Source: Labyrinthula sp. Ha
Taxonomy: Eukaryota; Sar; Bigyra; Labyrinthulida; Labyrinthulaceae
Direction: 5' to 3'
NCBI GenBank assembly: GCA_015227615.1
Contig: JAALGZ010000013.1
Location: 1,178,001 to 1,242,000, forward strand
Length of the DNA stretch: 64,000 nucleotides
A program made the translations under genes and the position numbers. The notes below the pieces were generated by a model. That model saw nothing but the letters and a program-made list of their open reading frames with translations. It did no database searches and was not told where the DNA came from. Shown here piece after piece: positions 10,450 through 22,600 of this stretch; the stretch's first letter is position 1, and each line of letters starts with the position of its first letter.

Positions 10450-12270
10450 ATGAGTGTTGAAGAGCCTATCCAAATTGAACCAACAACACCTCATTCACAG
10501 TACTTAGGTGGATATCTAACTCTAACAACTTATCAAAGCCATTTTTCCTTTAAGGATGAGTTAAAGGAACTTAAATTAGAGGAAGAACTGAAGGCACCTT
10601 TTACGCCCATCCCAGCCACAGAAACCGCATTGTCTTACTCTTCATCTCATTTGGTCAAGCTCAACTTGAAGACTGGGGAAACTGATTTGATTGATTTTGA
10701 AACAGAAAGCCTGCGTTTTTTGTTATCCTCTCGCGATCTTCCAGGTTTAATTGTACTTGTCAGAAAATTTGGGTCAATTGCCTTGTTCTCTCAAAACACT
10801 GCTACTAAGTTCTTAAGTCCACCTAGGTTTGAACAAGGTGGAAAAGGATGTAGAGAAGTTTTGTTTTCCTGCATTGGAATGAACTGTGTTTGCTTGGTTG
10901 AGAAATTTGATACATATCAAAGACTAAGGTTGATTGATCTGGCAGTTGGAGACAGTAAGTTAGAACTTAAGAATCAAGCTGTATTAGATCTAAGCGAGAT
11001 TGTTGGATTTGAAGATGGTATTATTCATGCATTTCATTGGAGTCAAGAGAGAAATACTTTTGAGTTTGTAGTGCAATCCAATCTTGTTAGAATCAAGGTG
11101 AAGAAAGATTCCAAATTAGTACAGCTGTTGGACAAGGAGATTATTCCCTTAACTAAATTTCCGATTAGAAAGGCGTATTTTTTGGAAGAATTTCTAATTC
11201 TCAGTGTTAAAAGGTCAAAGATAGATATATATACCTTTGGGAAAGGCAGTGAAGTCACTTTCTATAAGAGATACGAGTGTACGCAACCTAGTGGAAAGAA
11301 GAGATTTATTATCGGCACTAGTTCCTTTACAGGAAAGGACCTGTTTGTTTGCACGACGAGGAACAAGTTATTCAAGATTCCTCTTCCTGTGCAAGAAAAG
11401 AAAGAAGAGCAAATCGAGCCGAAATTGAATTTCGTAGGAACTCAAGTCTTGGATTTTTCAAACTTAATTACGCTGAAGCGAAAACTACCATCAAGTACAA
11501 TAGGAAAAATCAAACGACTGAAGAAAGAAGATTTTGTTCTAGAAAAAGATGGAGACAGAAAACAGCAGATTGAAGAGATATTAAAAGAGTGGAAAGAAAA
11601 AGAAGCTGATCAAGCGGCTCTAACGGAGGAGTTGAAGACGAAACATAAAAAAGTTGTTATATTCATTTTGGATAAGCTGCTTCTGGAAAAGACGACCTTA
11701 ATAGACAAGTTTGCTCTCTTGACGAGCACTGTCGAACTGTTTGATCGACAAAGATTAGCACCTAGTAATATTATGCATTTTGTTGAGGAGGAAGGCGAAT
11801 ATGATGAAGCATTTTTGCAAGTTGTTTTGAAGACATACAGGTTGGATTCTTCTGCATTTTTCACCTTGGTTAACGTTGCCCTCCGAGCGGGAGATTATGG
11901 CGATGATCGGTTAGTTAGACTATTTTCAACACAGAAAGAAAAGCTGCAGCTTAGTTTGTCGGTGATCAAACAAAGCTTCGATAGAATGAGTGAAGACGAA
12001 TTTCATATAGTTGTGAAAGTTGTCTTGGGGCTTGCAGAGGAAGGAAATGCAATGGGCTTTTATTGGGCTGACAGGCTATTAGCTTTTAGCTTGACAAAGC
12101 ATATAGAAGTTGCTGCAGATGACATAGAAAAGTTAGAAGAACTTGTTCGTGCAAAACAAATCAAATCTCTTGAAGATCGACATCAGCTTTTGAAGAGTAA
12201 AAGAAACGGAGCTAAGAAACAAGCTCTAGAAAAACAGAACGGTTCAAGTACTGAAATCCTAACGTTCTAA
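10450..12270 (+). CDS. unassigned 606-residue protein, possible propeller plus helical tail
   Basis: A single-exon gene starting at ATG 10450 and ending TAA. The first 330 or so residues consist of short hydrophobic strands separated by turns (LIVLVRKFGSIALF, FEFVVQSNLVRIKV, EFLILSVKRSKIDIYTFG), suggesting a WD-like beta propeller without clear WD repeats. A basic linker follows (LKRKLPSSTIGKIKRLKK). The last 230 residues are rich in Lys, Glu and Leu and look helical, with a basic C-terminus. This layout recalls nucleolar t-UTP proteins such as NOL11 or Utp8, but that is only a resemblance in architecture and I do not recognise a defining motif. It converges on pirin, with 63 bp between the two stops. 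It is certainly a real gene by length and composition, and its function is open. Confidence 0.85.
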   Translation: MSVEEPIQIEPTTPHSQYLGGYLTLTTYQSHFSFKDELKELKLEEELKAPFTPIPATETALSYSSSHLVKLNLKTGETDLIDFETESLRFLLSSRDLPGLIVLVRKFGSIALFSQNTATKFLSPPRFEQGGKGCREVLFSCIGMNCVCLVEKFDTYQRLRLIDLAVGDSKLELKNQAVLDLSEIVGFEDGIIHAFHWSQERNTFEFVVQSNLVRIKVKKDSKLVQLLDKEIIPLTKFPIRKAYFLEEFLILSVKRSKIDIYTFGKGSEVTFYKRYECTQPSGKKRFIIGTSSFTGKDLFVCTTRNKLFKIPLPVQEKKEEQIEPKLNFVGTQVLDFSNLITLKRKLPSSTIGKIKRLKKEDFVLEKDGDRKQQIEEILKEWKEKEADQAALTEELKTKHKKVVIFILDKLLLEKTTLIDKFALLTSTVELFDRQRLAPSNIMHFVEEEGEYDEAFLQVVLKTYRLDSSAFFTLVNVALRAGDYGDDRLVRLFSTQKEKLQLSLSVIKQSFDRMSEDEFHIVVKVVLGLAEEGNAMGFYWADRLLAFSLTKHIEVAADDIEKLEELVRAKQIKSLEDRHQLLKSKRNGAKKQALEKQNGSSTEILTF

Positions 12271-12333
12271 ACTTTCTACACAATATAGTTGTTACATTTA
12301 AATCAAATAAAAAATCCTGCAATGACTAAGTCT

Positions 12334-13173
12334 TTACTTAAACATTTCAACAAATATGAAATGAGAACCAGAGTTTTCAGAAGAATGAACCTTGACTTTA
12401 GCCTCTCCTTCTATTTGAGCACCATCGTAAGTTTTCATACTATTAGACTCCCCATTCACTTCAACATTCGATTCACCAGCTTCGCTATCAACCAGCAGAA
12501 AATAAACTTTTCTTCCTTCTTTCACCTCAAATTGAACTTCTTCCTTAGCTCCCAGTTTACCTACAAACAAATTTGCATCCTGATTAATTTTAATCGGTGT
12601 ATCAACTGAAGAATTAACATCAGACGCCAAGTGAGTTATTTTCCCTTCATAACTCTTTAAGTTACCTGCATAACTTCCATAATTCACCTTGAGTCCATTC
12701 TCTCTAGGAACTATCCACATCTGGATGAACCTCAAGGGATTTGTGGGGTTTTCATTTCTTTCACTATGGTAAACACCGGTTCCAGCAGTCATAAACTGTA
12801 CTCCGCCACTACTCAGAGTTTCTTTATTTCCTTCTGAATCCTCATGTGTAAGTTCTCCGTGTACAATATAGGTCATGATCTCCATGTCTCTGTGTGGATG
12901 TGTTCCAAAGCCCCTGTCAGGTTGAACTAGATCATCATTCATTACTCTTAGAACACCATACTTATATCGGTTCTTATCAAAATACTCTGCAAAAGAAAAA
13001 TGAAATCTTGATTTCAACCAGTTTTCATTAGTCCAATCTTTTGTTACCTTGTTTGCTGGATTCCCGAACATTCGAGCGGCTGGTTCACTTACAAACAGAC
13101 TTTCTCCAGGTACCTTTGTAAACATAGTTCTTTTTTGTATGATATGTCCTATTCTCGCAAGTGCTTTAAACAT
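12334..13173 (-). CDS. PIR: pirin family protein
   Basis: A bicupin iron protein of the pirin family. Eukaryotic pirins are mainly nuclear redox-sensing co-regulators, and some bacterial and plant members show quercetinase activity. The product has 279 residues, slightly longer than typical because of an N-terminal extension. All four iron ligands are visible: His92 and His94 in GTHPHRDMEI, and His136 and Glu138 in GVYHSERNEN. The family signature around PHRDMEIMTYIVHGELTHED is intact. The extension before Met17 (MFKALARIGHIIQKRT) is basic and amphipathic and could be a mitochondrial presequence. Met17 is an alternative start. It converges on the upstream plus-strand gene, so the two 3' ends are only 63 bp apart. 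One exon. Confidence 0.95.
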   Translation of the reverse strand: MFKALARIGHIIQKRTMFTKVPGESLFVSEPAARMFGNPANKVTKDWTNENWLKSRFHFSFAEYFDKNRYKYGVLRVMNDDLVQPDRGFGTHPHRDMEIMTYIVHGELTHEDSEGNKETLSSGGVQFMTAGTGVYHSERNENPTNPLRFIQMWIVPRENGLKVNYGSYAGNLKSYEGKITHLASDVNSSVDTPIKINQDANLFVGKLGAKEEVQFEVKEGRKVYFLLVDSEAGESNVEVNGESNSMKTYDGAQIEGEAKVKVHSSENSGSHFIFVEMFK

Positions 13174-16100
13174 GTATCTTTTTATGTTTTAGTTTGTTTG
13201 TGTTTCTCTCGGATTATTCTTTCACTGTTCCGAAAATTTCGGTATTATAACGGAATTTCCGTGAATAGAATTTGGAAATTGCCCAAAAATAGAAGCTTGG
13301 TGGTTCTTGGTTTATTTAAGGGGTTCTCACTTTTCTTGAGAAAATGATAGTATATTATTGTAGTAAAAGCGGAACTTAAACAATTTTATTTAATTAATCA
13401 AGCTCAAGAATTAATTATTACATAGAACCCCTCATATGAACCGGAGGTTTAAACACAAATGCAACCAATTCAAAAGAAAGTTTTGTTCTTTCAAACTTAT
13501 CAGTTAATAAACAATCAAGATAGTGTTTTCAACTGTATCCTTGCTGCAGTAAGTTATACAGACTCAAAGTACGCTTTATTAAATCAACGGTAAATCTACC
13601 GATACTTTGGTAGTCTGTATATTCCTGGCCAAGAATACAAAGGAGTTGTTTCTATTAGCCGTTAATACTAGTTGAACCAAGAGTCAACCTTGAGGTGCCC
13701 AATCACTTGCAAGAAACTAAGAAGAAGATATTGAGCTCTACCACTGCGATAATAGTTCATTTCTTAGTATCTGCAGATACTTAATAGTTTCATTAAGCTG
13801 CATAATTCACGAAAAAGTATGACAATTATTAGTGAATATTCAATTTAAGCCATTTAACATTTTACACCCATCATATTGCATAATAACATTCAATTATGAG
13901 TTGACATTTCATAAGAGACACATGATCAGTGCTATATGTCCTCTTCTTTTTCATCAATTTATCATATAGGTTTCCGGCAGTAGGCGGAATGAAACCTCAA
14001 TACAGGTTTGGTTTGGAACTCCCAAACAATCTCTCTTTCCTATAATACTGTTCATCTATCCTAGGTTAATTAAGACCACAATTTTATCTTTTTGCAGTAA
14101 GTCAAATGGTTTAACCTTCTTTTATGGACTGCTGTCGCAAATGTTTACATACAAAGTTTGTGTCGTGCCAGATTCAACCGGTTTTCACGTGTGATAGTTG
14201 AATTTCAGATCCCGTACTAAGAAACACATAACAATAATACAACTGTTAGCATAGGGCTGTAATCAACATACTCGAGGGTATAATAATTATATTTCAACCT
14301 AGAAATTACAAACCGAACTGTCTTAGTACTAATTTGAACAAGCTATTTCGTGGGGCTTGAATTCGGAAGCACTTTAGCTAAAATACATTATTCCTTAAGC
14401 GATAAAAACTGGCTATCCATCATAACAAGAACAACCAATATTATGATAAACAGCGCAAAACCCCAGTATTTGCACATTATTAGTGAAGTCTCCGGCTTCA
14501 AAATGATTCTTAAACTCACATGCTTGCAAACCAAGAGAGGATTTTGAATAATGAAATTAAACTGAAAAAAGTTTAGGTGGAAAGTTTAGAAAATAATATA
14601 CAAATCGTTCAAGTCATTCCTAGATGAGTTATTTAAGAAAGGTTCCTAAATCTTAACCTGTCGCAGTTTTTCTTTGAAGAAATCTTACGCACCACAAGTT
14701 TGACCTCTCTCATCGAAGCAGCAAATGTTTTCGCCAGAAGGTACACAAGCTTTTATCGACGATGATTGAACTTTAAAATCATGACGCCATTTTTTCTCCT
14801 TCAATAGAGAACTTGGAAATTTTGCTTCAACATCCGCTCTAATTCCTTACAACAGAACGGTATTTTGCTTTATGCGAAGTCAATGTTAAATATACCCATG
14901 TGGTTCAAGGGAATGAAAACAACTTGAAAGAAGTAAAGTTTAGGGGGGGATATTACTAGCAAAGATCATGAACTGACTAGAGTGGGGTAAATGCAGGTTT
15001 AGAACGTTCCATTGTATAATGGTATTAAAATCTAGTTTTTCTAAGAGAAACTACAAAGACGTGTTCATAATAACACAATTTTTGAATGAAGAAAAATAAA
15101 TTCCAAGCAAACGAACTTGGATTCGAAGACTGGAAAAACTCCGGGAGAACATTGTGCTGTATTTTTGTAGTCTTAAAATCTTTCTCAAGAAATGATTTCC
15201 CCTCCATATACAGGGAGTTCGTTCTACAAAGCCCAATTATAAAAAAACAGAGAAAAATTTACTACAATTTTTTTGGTTGTCTCAATAAATTAAATTTCCA
15301 AGTACATGTCAACGATGACGGTTCCAGAAGCTTTGGATGCTAATGCCTGCTCACTTATTTTTACTTTACAAGTGTTTCAATGAGAAGCAAGAAAAAACAC
15401 CAGAAGAAGAACTCTTAACTAGGTCTTACTAAAAAAAGTGATTATCTTTGATAGGGCCATTATTTCTCGTATATAGCGAAAGAATTCTAACTCAAACATC
15501 TCCACTACGCAATTTTTTTAAACAAAAGATCATCCTGGGTCCTGGTGAGCTAAACTCTAAGCGAAGTTATTTCATCAGTGCTCTAAATCATAGGTTGTTT
15601 AATCACTTTGGATTAGAAGGTGTGTTGCTTGCTTGACTCGAAGCATGCCGGGAAGTTTTCTCTAAGCACAAACGAAGAGTCTTACTCAAAATTTAGAGCA
15701 AATACAGAGGTAAACCAGCTTTTGGTTTGATATGAAAATTGCTTTATATTGTACATGTAGCTTGTCAAAAAATTGAGGACACCCGTGCACTCAATAACGT
15801 TGACCTATGGGATCGAAATTAAGACATGAGCATATTCACAGCTTTTTGATCATTTAGCTTATATAACAGAGAGTCAAGAGTAGCAATGATTAGAAATCCT
15901 GATAAAAACCCTGAAAGAACAAGTGGGGGTAGCTCCATTTGTTAGTGAACATAGGCAAAAGGAGCTAGTAGAAGGAAAAGAACAGACAATTTTTTAGTAC
16001 ATCAATGACTCAACTTAGAAGGTATGGGATTGACTAGGAGAAGTTTTACTGTCTTGCTTGCGCTAAGAGACACAGAAACAGTAAGTTGTGAGTAATTTCA

Positions 16101-19100
16101 TCTGCTATTGTTCAAAGACCCCATACAGGCACATGTTCAAGCGGTTTGCAGTGAAAAACTAAAATTGTATTGACCCCAACTTTACAATCCCATGATCGAA
16201 GGTAAAATCCCGTTGACTTTATGTACATGCAATATGAAAAATTGATCTACGAGTTTTAGAAAATCAATATCAAAGCCGGCTCTTACTGATGTAAATCATG
16301 TACTAGTTAAACTAGTAAACCTTCAGTATCGGTGGATTCCAAGTGATAATAATGCAACGCACAGAAAATTACGCACAATTTTAGCCCAGTTATTGAAAAG
16401 ACCAGTCATAGAAATTTTTAGCTAGAAAAAGATATCAATTCTATTCAAATTATCGTAGAAGGATTTAATAACCTCAACTGTGAGCGACATCGTAGTACTT
16501 CTTAGCATATCATTGTAGCTGAAACAATAAAACTTCTCAGCAAGCACTCAATTAATGATTTTAGAAAACTTCTGATTTAATTAATTTAGCTTTCTACCTT
16601 CGATTTTCTTATGATTCAAGGATTGGCAACTTTTGAATGCAACTGATTCCGATTATGAGCACACATATCACGGTGCAGTCTATTTAACCTAAATAATTTA
16701 TGTGCCCATACATCATTTTTACTGAATTGCAAGTATCAGAGCTTATAGTATACTCAATAACTCCCTTAGATCAACAAGAATAAGTCAATTTAGTTTTATT
16801 GCATATTTCTCATCATTTTGATCATTTTTCGCATGATAGATTACCATGTTGGGTCATTTAAACAAAGAGTTTTAGTTAAGTCAGGCAAAGCCTTAGTTAT
16901 TAGTCGCAATATTTATTACAATAAGCTGGGCTCCAGCAAAGAAAAATTGCTCGGTTGCATTAAATTTTCACTAGGAAGAGTGAATAATATATTATTTTGA
17001 TGCATACTTTTGCCACGTTTGAGGCTGTACTAAATCCGAAATATAATACCGGAAGCTTAGTCAAAACAAAGTCTTTAACATAAATAATTATTTAAGTGAA
17101 AAGGCTACCTATTGCTCAAGAATACATTAAAAGAAGATGGCCTTTAATCACAGCTCTTTTCCTGGCTTGTGGAATATCTAGAAAATAAAAATTAAATTAT
17201 TTGCAATTTACTTTTTAAAATATGTCATTTTATAGTGCCTGATCCATTTCAATTGAAATTGAAAGAATGGGCCGAATGAAACATAATTTACATGGGTATT
17301 CCCCATTACACTCTTTACTTTAAAGAAAACTTAGTCTTAGCTGTATGAAATTTAAGACCACAACTATAATGTAATAATCCACCGCAGCAATAAATCTCAG
17401 CTTCACTATGTATTAAAATGTTGTTGCATCTAAATTGTTAAATGGAATCAAATCAAGTTAACTTCTATATATGCATATAAGATGTCATGCACTCTAAATG
17501 AAAGCTGCGTTCAAAATGTATAGAGAATAAGCCTTCCTAAATAATTTTAAAATTTATTCGACAAAGTAGAAATGTCTTTTTAGTACCAAAATGTATTTGG
17601 ACAGTGATACCATAAAAGGTGGTGGTCGTCTTATATCTTCGTTAGACCTCCCACATACCTCTATTCAGCTTGGATTCCCAACTTCTTCCCACATGTATTA
17701 AAAACTCCTGTTCTCTCTATACAGAGAGTAAACGGCCATGAAAAAAATTTTTTCGGTGAGACGGTGATTACCTTTGTTGCAATGTACACGGTCAGAAGAG
17801 AACTGATGGAGCCTTATAGACTAACAATGTAGTGGTCCATCTCTAGGGTAATCCATTCTACGAGGTTCACACCTTAAGTTACGGATGCATAGAGGAGAAT
17901 ATGGATACTGTGGGGGTTTGTTCTGACAATAGATTCGGCAAGTTTCTGTAAGTATATGTAGTTAGTTTAATGCGTAGTTTGGTATTGGTTATATAATAAG
18001 ATCATAACATAACGTAATTGTGAAAATATGTGAATAAGATAAACTCAGCGCAACAGTTCCCCTTCCCATTAGGTTTTTTGCATGGATACTCTCGGTCTCT
18101 GAAAATGCCCACTTATTATTTATGGTTTGACATTTTTCTTAGTTTGGCTGGAAACTTTCTCGCAAGAACTGATTAGGTTAACTTGGAGCGTTTTGGTTTG
18201 ACGGTTGCAGATATTGTGCCATAGAATACTTACACAAAAAGAGTTGGAACGCTTTATTTCTTTTTCAAGTCCGGACTGTGTCTTAAGAAGATATTCTAAT
18301 TTAGAACACTTTTTATTGGCACGGTTTGTTTCGAACAAACAATTAGAAGATACCATTATATGTTAATGCTAAAAAAGTACTACTTTGCTTCATTTAGAGT
18401 ATCTTTAAGTTTACAACTAGGAGATATTTAACCTTATACCTTATTTGCTTATTTAGTCGTATTAGAGCTTATACAGAGCTGGCTTCTATCACAAGTTAAT
18501 AGTGAACATCTAACTTTTCGGAGGAAGATAAAATTTTTGACAGTAGTTTGATGGTTGTCCGAATATGGTAAATGGAATACTACGAGAACTTTACACCTTG
18601 GACGGAAGAATATATGCTGCCAAAGTACGATACTTTTTCATCATTGAGTCGCCATATCTGTGATATTATGGAGTCGTGAAAAGAAAGGACAAAGGAAAAA
18701 GAACAGCGCAAACTTGACTAGCTTCTACATTTAGATATCTTGACAACATTTCTCTCCAACTCTGGAGCTTAGAGCTATATTGTAATAAATTCCGAATAGA
18801 ACCAATGCTTAAATTATTCAAATTAACAATTTCTGCCGAATTCTATGAGTAAATCCGTTGATTATAAGTAGATCTCAAGTACTTGGTCTACCTAGAAATA
18901 TTTCTTGAGAGTTATCTTATTCTTGAGGTCAAAAGTGCAATGAACAGAAAGTAGAGCCAACATAATACTGAATACAATCTATATATTTTTCCTAGAGACA
19001 AGAAGCCCTTAGCAATTGATACGTCAAGTATGCTACTAGTATTTGAATGAAGTGTAGCTTCAGTTGTAAATAGTTGTTCAAAAGACGTTAGTTTACATAT

Positions 19101-19191
19101 TTTATATTCTATGACCAAAAATATTCAATGGATAGTACTATGAAACAAGAATACAAAACTAACTACTAGGTTACATGTCTTACGAAAAAAA
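13174..19191. other. 6-kb gene-poor stretch
   Basis: No conserved gene recognised. The longest frames are 60-85 codons and look random. Two items are noted separately: a possible Tc1-like relic at about 15.75-16.45 kb, and a coding-like patch at about 17.59-17.85 kb where two short frames of natural composition adjoin. The rest is AT-rich with scattered homopolymers. Confidence 0.5.
15750..16450 (+). mobile_element. possible Tc1/mariner-like relic
   Basis: The sequence around 15760-15790 (CTTGTCAAAAAATTGAGGAC and the following ACCCGTG) resembles the terminal repeats of Tc1-like transposons. Downstream, a short frame near 16.33 kb reads WIPSDNNATHRK, which loosely recalls the QDNAPIH-type DDE strand of Tc1 transposases. 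I found no matching inverted terminus and no long frame, so this would be a badly decayed copy. The call rests on two weak resemblances. Confidence 0.22.
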
Positions 19192-20349
19192 TCAAGCAAC
19201 TACTCGTTCTTTGAAAAAACGATAGAGAGATTCTTCTGCCTGTTGAAACTGATAAAAATCCTCTTTGGCGGCAATACAGCGAAGTGACTTATGTTTGCGA
19301 TGCTTTCTAAATGTGGCATCAAGAACATAGACTTGGGCAAAGTCTGTAGCATACTCAATCTCTGCTCCAATTGCTCTGATCCTTTTACAGCGAAGTTTCG
19401 GTTCATCAAGATGCTTAACAAGACGGCGCTCATCCGAGCCAATCAACTGAATCAAGTACTCATTAATTGCAGCAAGCGCCAGTTCTTGTGGTGTATGTTT
19501 AAATGTGTTCACATCCAAGTATGCAGCTTCAATAAGAGTTACGAGTCCTTTGAAAACATCTTGTACCATTTTACTCTGGGAATACTTTGGGAAATTTCTT
19601 AAACTTCCATAGAGCTTGTTTGCTTGGTCATGACATCCAAGCGTCAGATCTTTCAATTCGATCTTGCTCCAATAAAACATAATCCAATCCAACGATGTGC
19701 ATGGATTTAGACTCTCAAATCCAACAACAGTGAATATCTTCTGCTCCATTTCAAACAAATCTGACTTCGAGTAGAGACCATCTAGTAGGTAGATAAACTC
19801 AGCAGAATCAACATGTCTAACCTCATTTATTTTGGCACAAATATAAAGGCAACAAGATCCAAGGAGTTGAAGATCAGAAATTTCGATTTCTTCTCTACTC
19901 AGAAACAAATCAATTAGAAAGAAGGATTGATGAACTGTTTTTCTAGTCATGCAAAAACTTTCACCAACTTGAAGTAACCAAGATAATAGCTTAGCACGAT
20001 TTTTCTCAGTGAGATCCTCTTGGTTTTGTAAGCATTCGTGTCTAGCAAACGACTGGTTGTTTTGTTTTGCCAGCAAGTATTCTTTAACTGCGTCAGATTT
20101 GTGTTGTGGCTTGATTTCAGGTTTCTTTGCTTTATTCCTTCCCTTTAGAACTTTTCTTCGCTTCCCCGAACCTGGCCGATTAATTTTTCGTTCAGCCAAG
20201 ACTCTTTTTGTTGACACTTTAATGTTGTTCAAGATATTTTTGTTTTCAGACTGCGAACCAGTCGAGTTTGCTGAAGTAAAACTTTGACTAGTTGCTACGA
20301 TATTCTGTGGACTCGCTATTTTCGACAGTGTATCGTTTTTTCCTTCCAT
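19192..20349 (-). CDS. cyclin (A/B/E-type, closest in feel to cyclin E)
   Basis: A regulatory subunit that would activate a cyclin-dependent kinase in the nucleus. The product has 385 residues in one exon. The N-terminal cyclin box spans about residues 112-212, with the classic opening NRAKLLSWLLQVGESF and the helix ending CLYICAKINEV, in which Lys173 and Glu176 correspond to the conserved Lys and Glu that contact the kinase. The segment FIYLLDGLYSKSDLFEMEQK matches the cyclin E-like pattern YVTDGACSxDEIxxME. A second helical cyclin fold follows to about residue 330. Residues 62-76 are strongly basic (GKRRKVLKG...NKAKK), a probable nuclear signal, and include RKVL, which could serve as a destruction box. 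The N-terminus is Ser/Thr/Asn-rich and probably disordered. A-type and B-type assignment cannot be excluded without a tree. Confidence 0.9.
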   Translation of the reverse strand: MEGKNDTLSKIASPQNIVATSQSFTSANSTGSQSENKNILNNIKVSTKRVLAERKINRPGSGKRRKVLKGRNKAKKPEIKPQHKSDAVKEYLLAKQNNQSFARHECLQNQEDLTEKNRAKLLSWLLQVGESFCMTRKTVHQSFFLIDLFLSREEIEISDLQLLGSCCLYICAKINEVRHVDSAEFIYLLDGLYSKSDLFEMEQKIFTVVGFESLNPCTSLDWIMFYWSKIELKDLTLGCHDQANKLYGSLRNFPKYSQSKMVQDVFKGLVTLIEAAYLDVNTFKHTPQELALAAINEYLIQLIGSDERRLVKHLDEPKLRCKRIRAIGAEIEYATDFAQVYVLDATFRKHRKHKSLRCIAAKEDFYQFQQAEESLYRFFKERVVA

Positions 20350-20544
20350 TCTTTTAATTTTATCGTTATTTTTATTCTGGTTTTGAGTAACCGCTTTATA
20401 TGTTTTATGTTTTTATTAAAAAAGACATAAACGGTTACTTACTAACTGGAATTTCTCGTAACTTTGAAACGATGAAGAACATTGACCGTTAGATTCATAA
20501 ACAAACAACGCAATATTTTTTCAGTAAAGTAGAACCAGCAAGAA

Positions 20545-20616
20545 GGGGGGTTAGCTCAGGGGTAGAGCGCATGCCTTGCACGCATGAGGTCGTGGGTTCA
20601 ATTCCCACACTCTCCA
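20545..20616 (+). tRNA. trnA-UGC: tRNA-Ala (anticodon UGC)
   Basis: A full cloverleaf of 72 nt can be drawn. The acceptor 20545-20551 pairs with 20609-20615 with two G-U pairs, followed by discriminator A at 20616. The D arm is GCTC/GAGC. The anticodon stem is CATGC/GCATG around loop CTTGCAC, with anticodon TGC at 20577-20579. The T arm is GTGGG/CCCAC around TTCAATT. No intron and no encoded CCA, as in eukaryotes. The internal A box (TTAGCTCAGGGG) and B box (GGTTCAATTCC) are good pol III promoters. Confidence 0.97.
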
Positions 20617-20621
20617 TTTAA

Positions 20622-20627
20622 TTTTTT
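20622..20627 (+). terminator. RNA polymerase III terminator of tRNA-Ala
   Basis: A run of six T on the coding strand begins six bases after the tRNA 3' end, the standard pol III stop. Confidence 0.9.
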
Positions 20628-22094
20628 GAACACCGTAAACAAAGTAGGGATAAGTATTGCAAGAACAGGAACCCGCTTTATTCTATTGATACCTGGAAAC
20701 AAAACAATTATTTTAACTAACCAGATAAAACAAGACAATATATAAAACGAAAATTTCGTCATAGTGCACAATTTCCTACTCGAGCACTATGTGTGTCGCG
20801 GGCTGAATTCGCTCCACGGTTGGAATGAATCAACTATTATCATGAAATACTTGAAGATATATATATATATATATTTGCGTGTAACATATAAATTTTCATA
20901 TACTACATTTAACGATCCAAGCGGTGTAATTCATTAATTATTTTCAAGTTTTTTATACTTTTCTTGTTGATTGATTGTGATGAAAATGCAACAATTCTTA
21001 TTGATGATAACTATAAAATCAAATCATAGCCACAGTTATCAGGCAAAAAAATCCTAGAAACTGTGTTGTATAGTTAGAAAAGAAGCCGCTTTAATATTTA
21101 TATTTCTCAGCATTGCCAATCCCTGTTTATGGCTAGGCAATTTAATGAATTTTAATCTCTTGAGATGGTAACAGTTAAAGTTTCCATCTATTAATAGGAA
21201 TTTATAGAACTGAATTTTTTATTTGCGATATGATTTATAAAAGTTTAGTACCCTGGTTTACTAGGTTCTCACCCATGAAGAAACAAAGAAGTATCCAAGA
21301 AGAAAGATAAAATATAAATATATATAAAATGCGGCTAAATTAACGGAAAGAAGGAAAGATAAATGAATATTCCAGTAAACACATAAACCAAAAATTCAAA
21401 AATTTCAGTTTAGTTTTGTTATCTGTTTTTCTATACATTGTGAACCGATATAGTTAGTTGTACCTTCTTGGCTTGAGCAGGAGATCATTCTTGTATATAT
21501 TCAAAATACCCAAGCAAATAGTTTCCGTTATTTTCTCGAGAATTTTGGTATGAAAAAATAAGTAAGGGAAACTGAGCTGTGGGATTGAACTTAAGAAGAT
21601 CTTGGAAAATTCATTCATTGATTGGTTAACTAAAATTTACTGAGATGGTCAGTAAAATTAATTATCCTTACTTTACGACATTATTATTTGCTTTGCTTTC
21701 TATTCACATATCCAAAAATCTGTTCCAGGTTTGAAGATATTCGATAGATATTCTCGATTATTATTTGATATCAAGTGTAGGTTATACTCTCTTACTCGTA
21801 GCCAAAAAAAAAAATTAATCCATATGCGGTCACCAATATAGAGTTTCTGCACTTTCATGCAAATGTCGAAACTGGATTTGAATTACTTGCTCGGTTAAAA
21901 TAAATTCAAAGAAGGTCTAACTATTCAAAACTACAGAGTGTCCATTCAAACTCTTAACCAACTAAGTTTCATGATCAATCCTTGTTCTATACAATTAGTT
22001 AACAAGGGCTTTGACTGTGAGAACCCAGCAACACTTAATACTTCATATACACTGTATTCAGGGCATGTGATCCTCTATAACACCGGTAACAGTG
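20628..22094. other. AT-rich intergenic stretch with TA microsatellite
   Basis: No gene recognised. An (AT) repeat of nine units lies at 20857-20874. A 63-codon frame at 21938-22129 overlaps the start of the dispersed repeat and is not convincing. Confidence 0.4.
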
Positions 22095-22600
22095 CATCTA
22101 CATATGAGGCTACGCCAACACCCTATTGATATGTTACACTTAATGTAAGTTGTATTAATAGTTAATGTAATAGTTATACTACCTAGGAATATCTTGGGTT
22201 ATTTTAGTTAAGCAATGAGTTATACAATAGCAAGGTCAGAAGAACACCACTTTTTAATTAATAATTTAAAATTCTGAACCTGTTGAGTACATACCATTTG
22301 GGTCTTAAATCAATCAATAACTTACAAATCAAGTATTTGTAAGAGAAATAAATCTTAATAATTTTGAAAATAGTTGATGAAACTCAAAATATTGTCCTTT
22401 AGAGTAAGGATCAATCATTTAGCCGACCAAAAAAGAACACTTAAGTATATAAAAAGCCGTAGAGCTTATAATAAGTAGATTGAGCATCTTTTGGGTATAG
22501 CCTTAAGGTAGAACTGATACTAACGTTTAAATAAGGTTTGATTCTACTTTTCCTAGACATAAGTTACTAAATACAGTTACGGTAGTCTTTGCCGGCTGAC
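22095..22600 (+). repeat. dispersed repeat, copy 1
   Basis: Collinear with 38085-38600, at perhaps 65-75 percent identity by eye. Shared landmarks in order are GTATTAATAGTTA (22152), TTAATTAATA/TGATTAATAC, AATCAATCAA/AGTCAATCATT, TTGTAAGAGA, TTTGAAAATAGTT/TTCAAAATAGTT, TTAGCCGA, AAGTATATAAAAAGC/AAGTGTATAGAAAGC and ACGGTAGT. No frame is conserved between the copies, so it is probably an old non-coding mobile repeat. Ends are approximate and no terminal repeats were identified. Confidence 0.55.

Noticed and set aside
18120-18356. 78-codon minus frame upstream of the cyclin region as a gene
   Set aside because: No recognisable motif and no neighbouring coding signal; length is within chance for AT-rich DNA.
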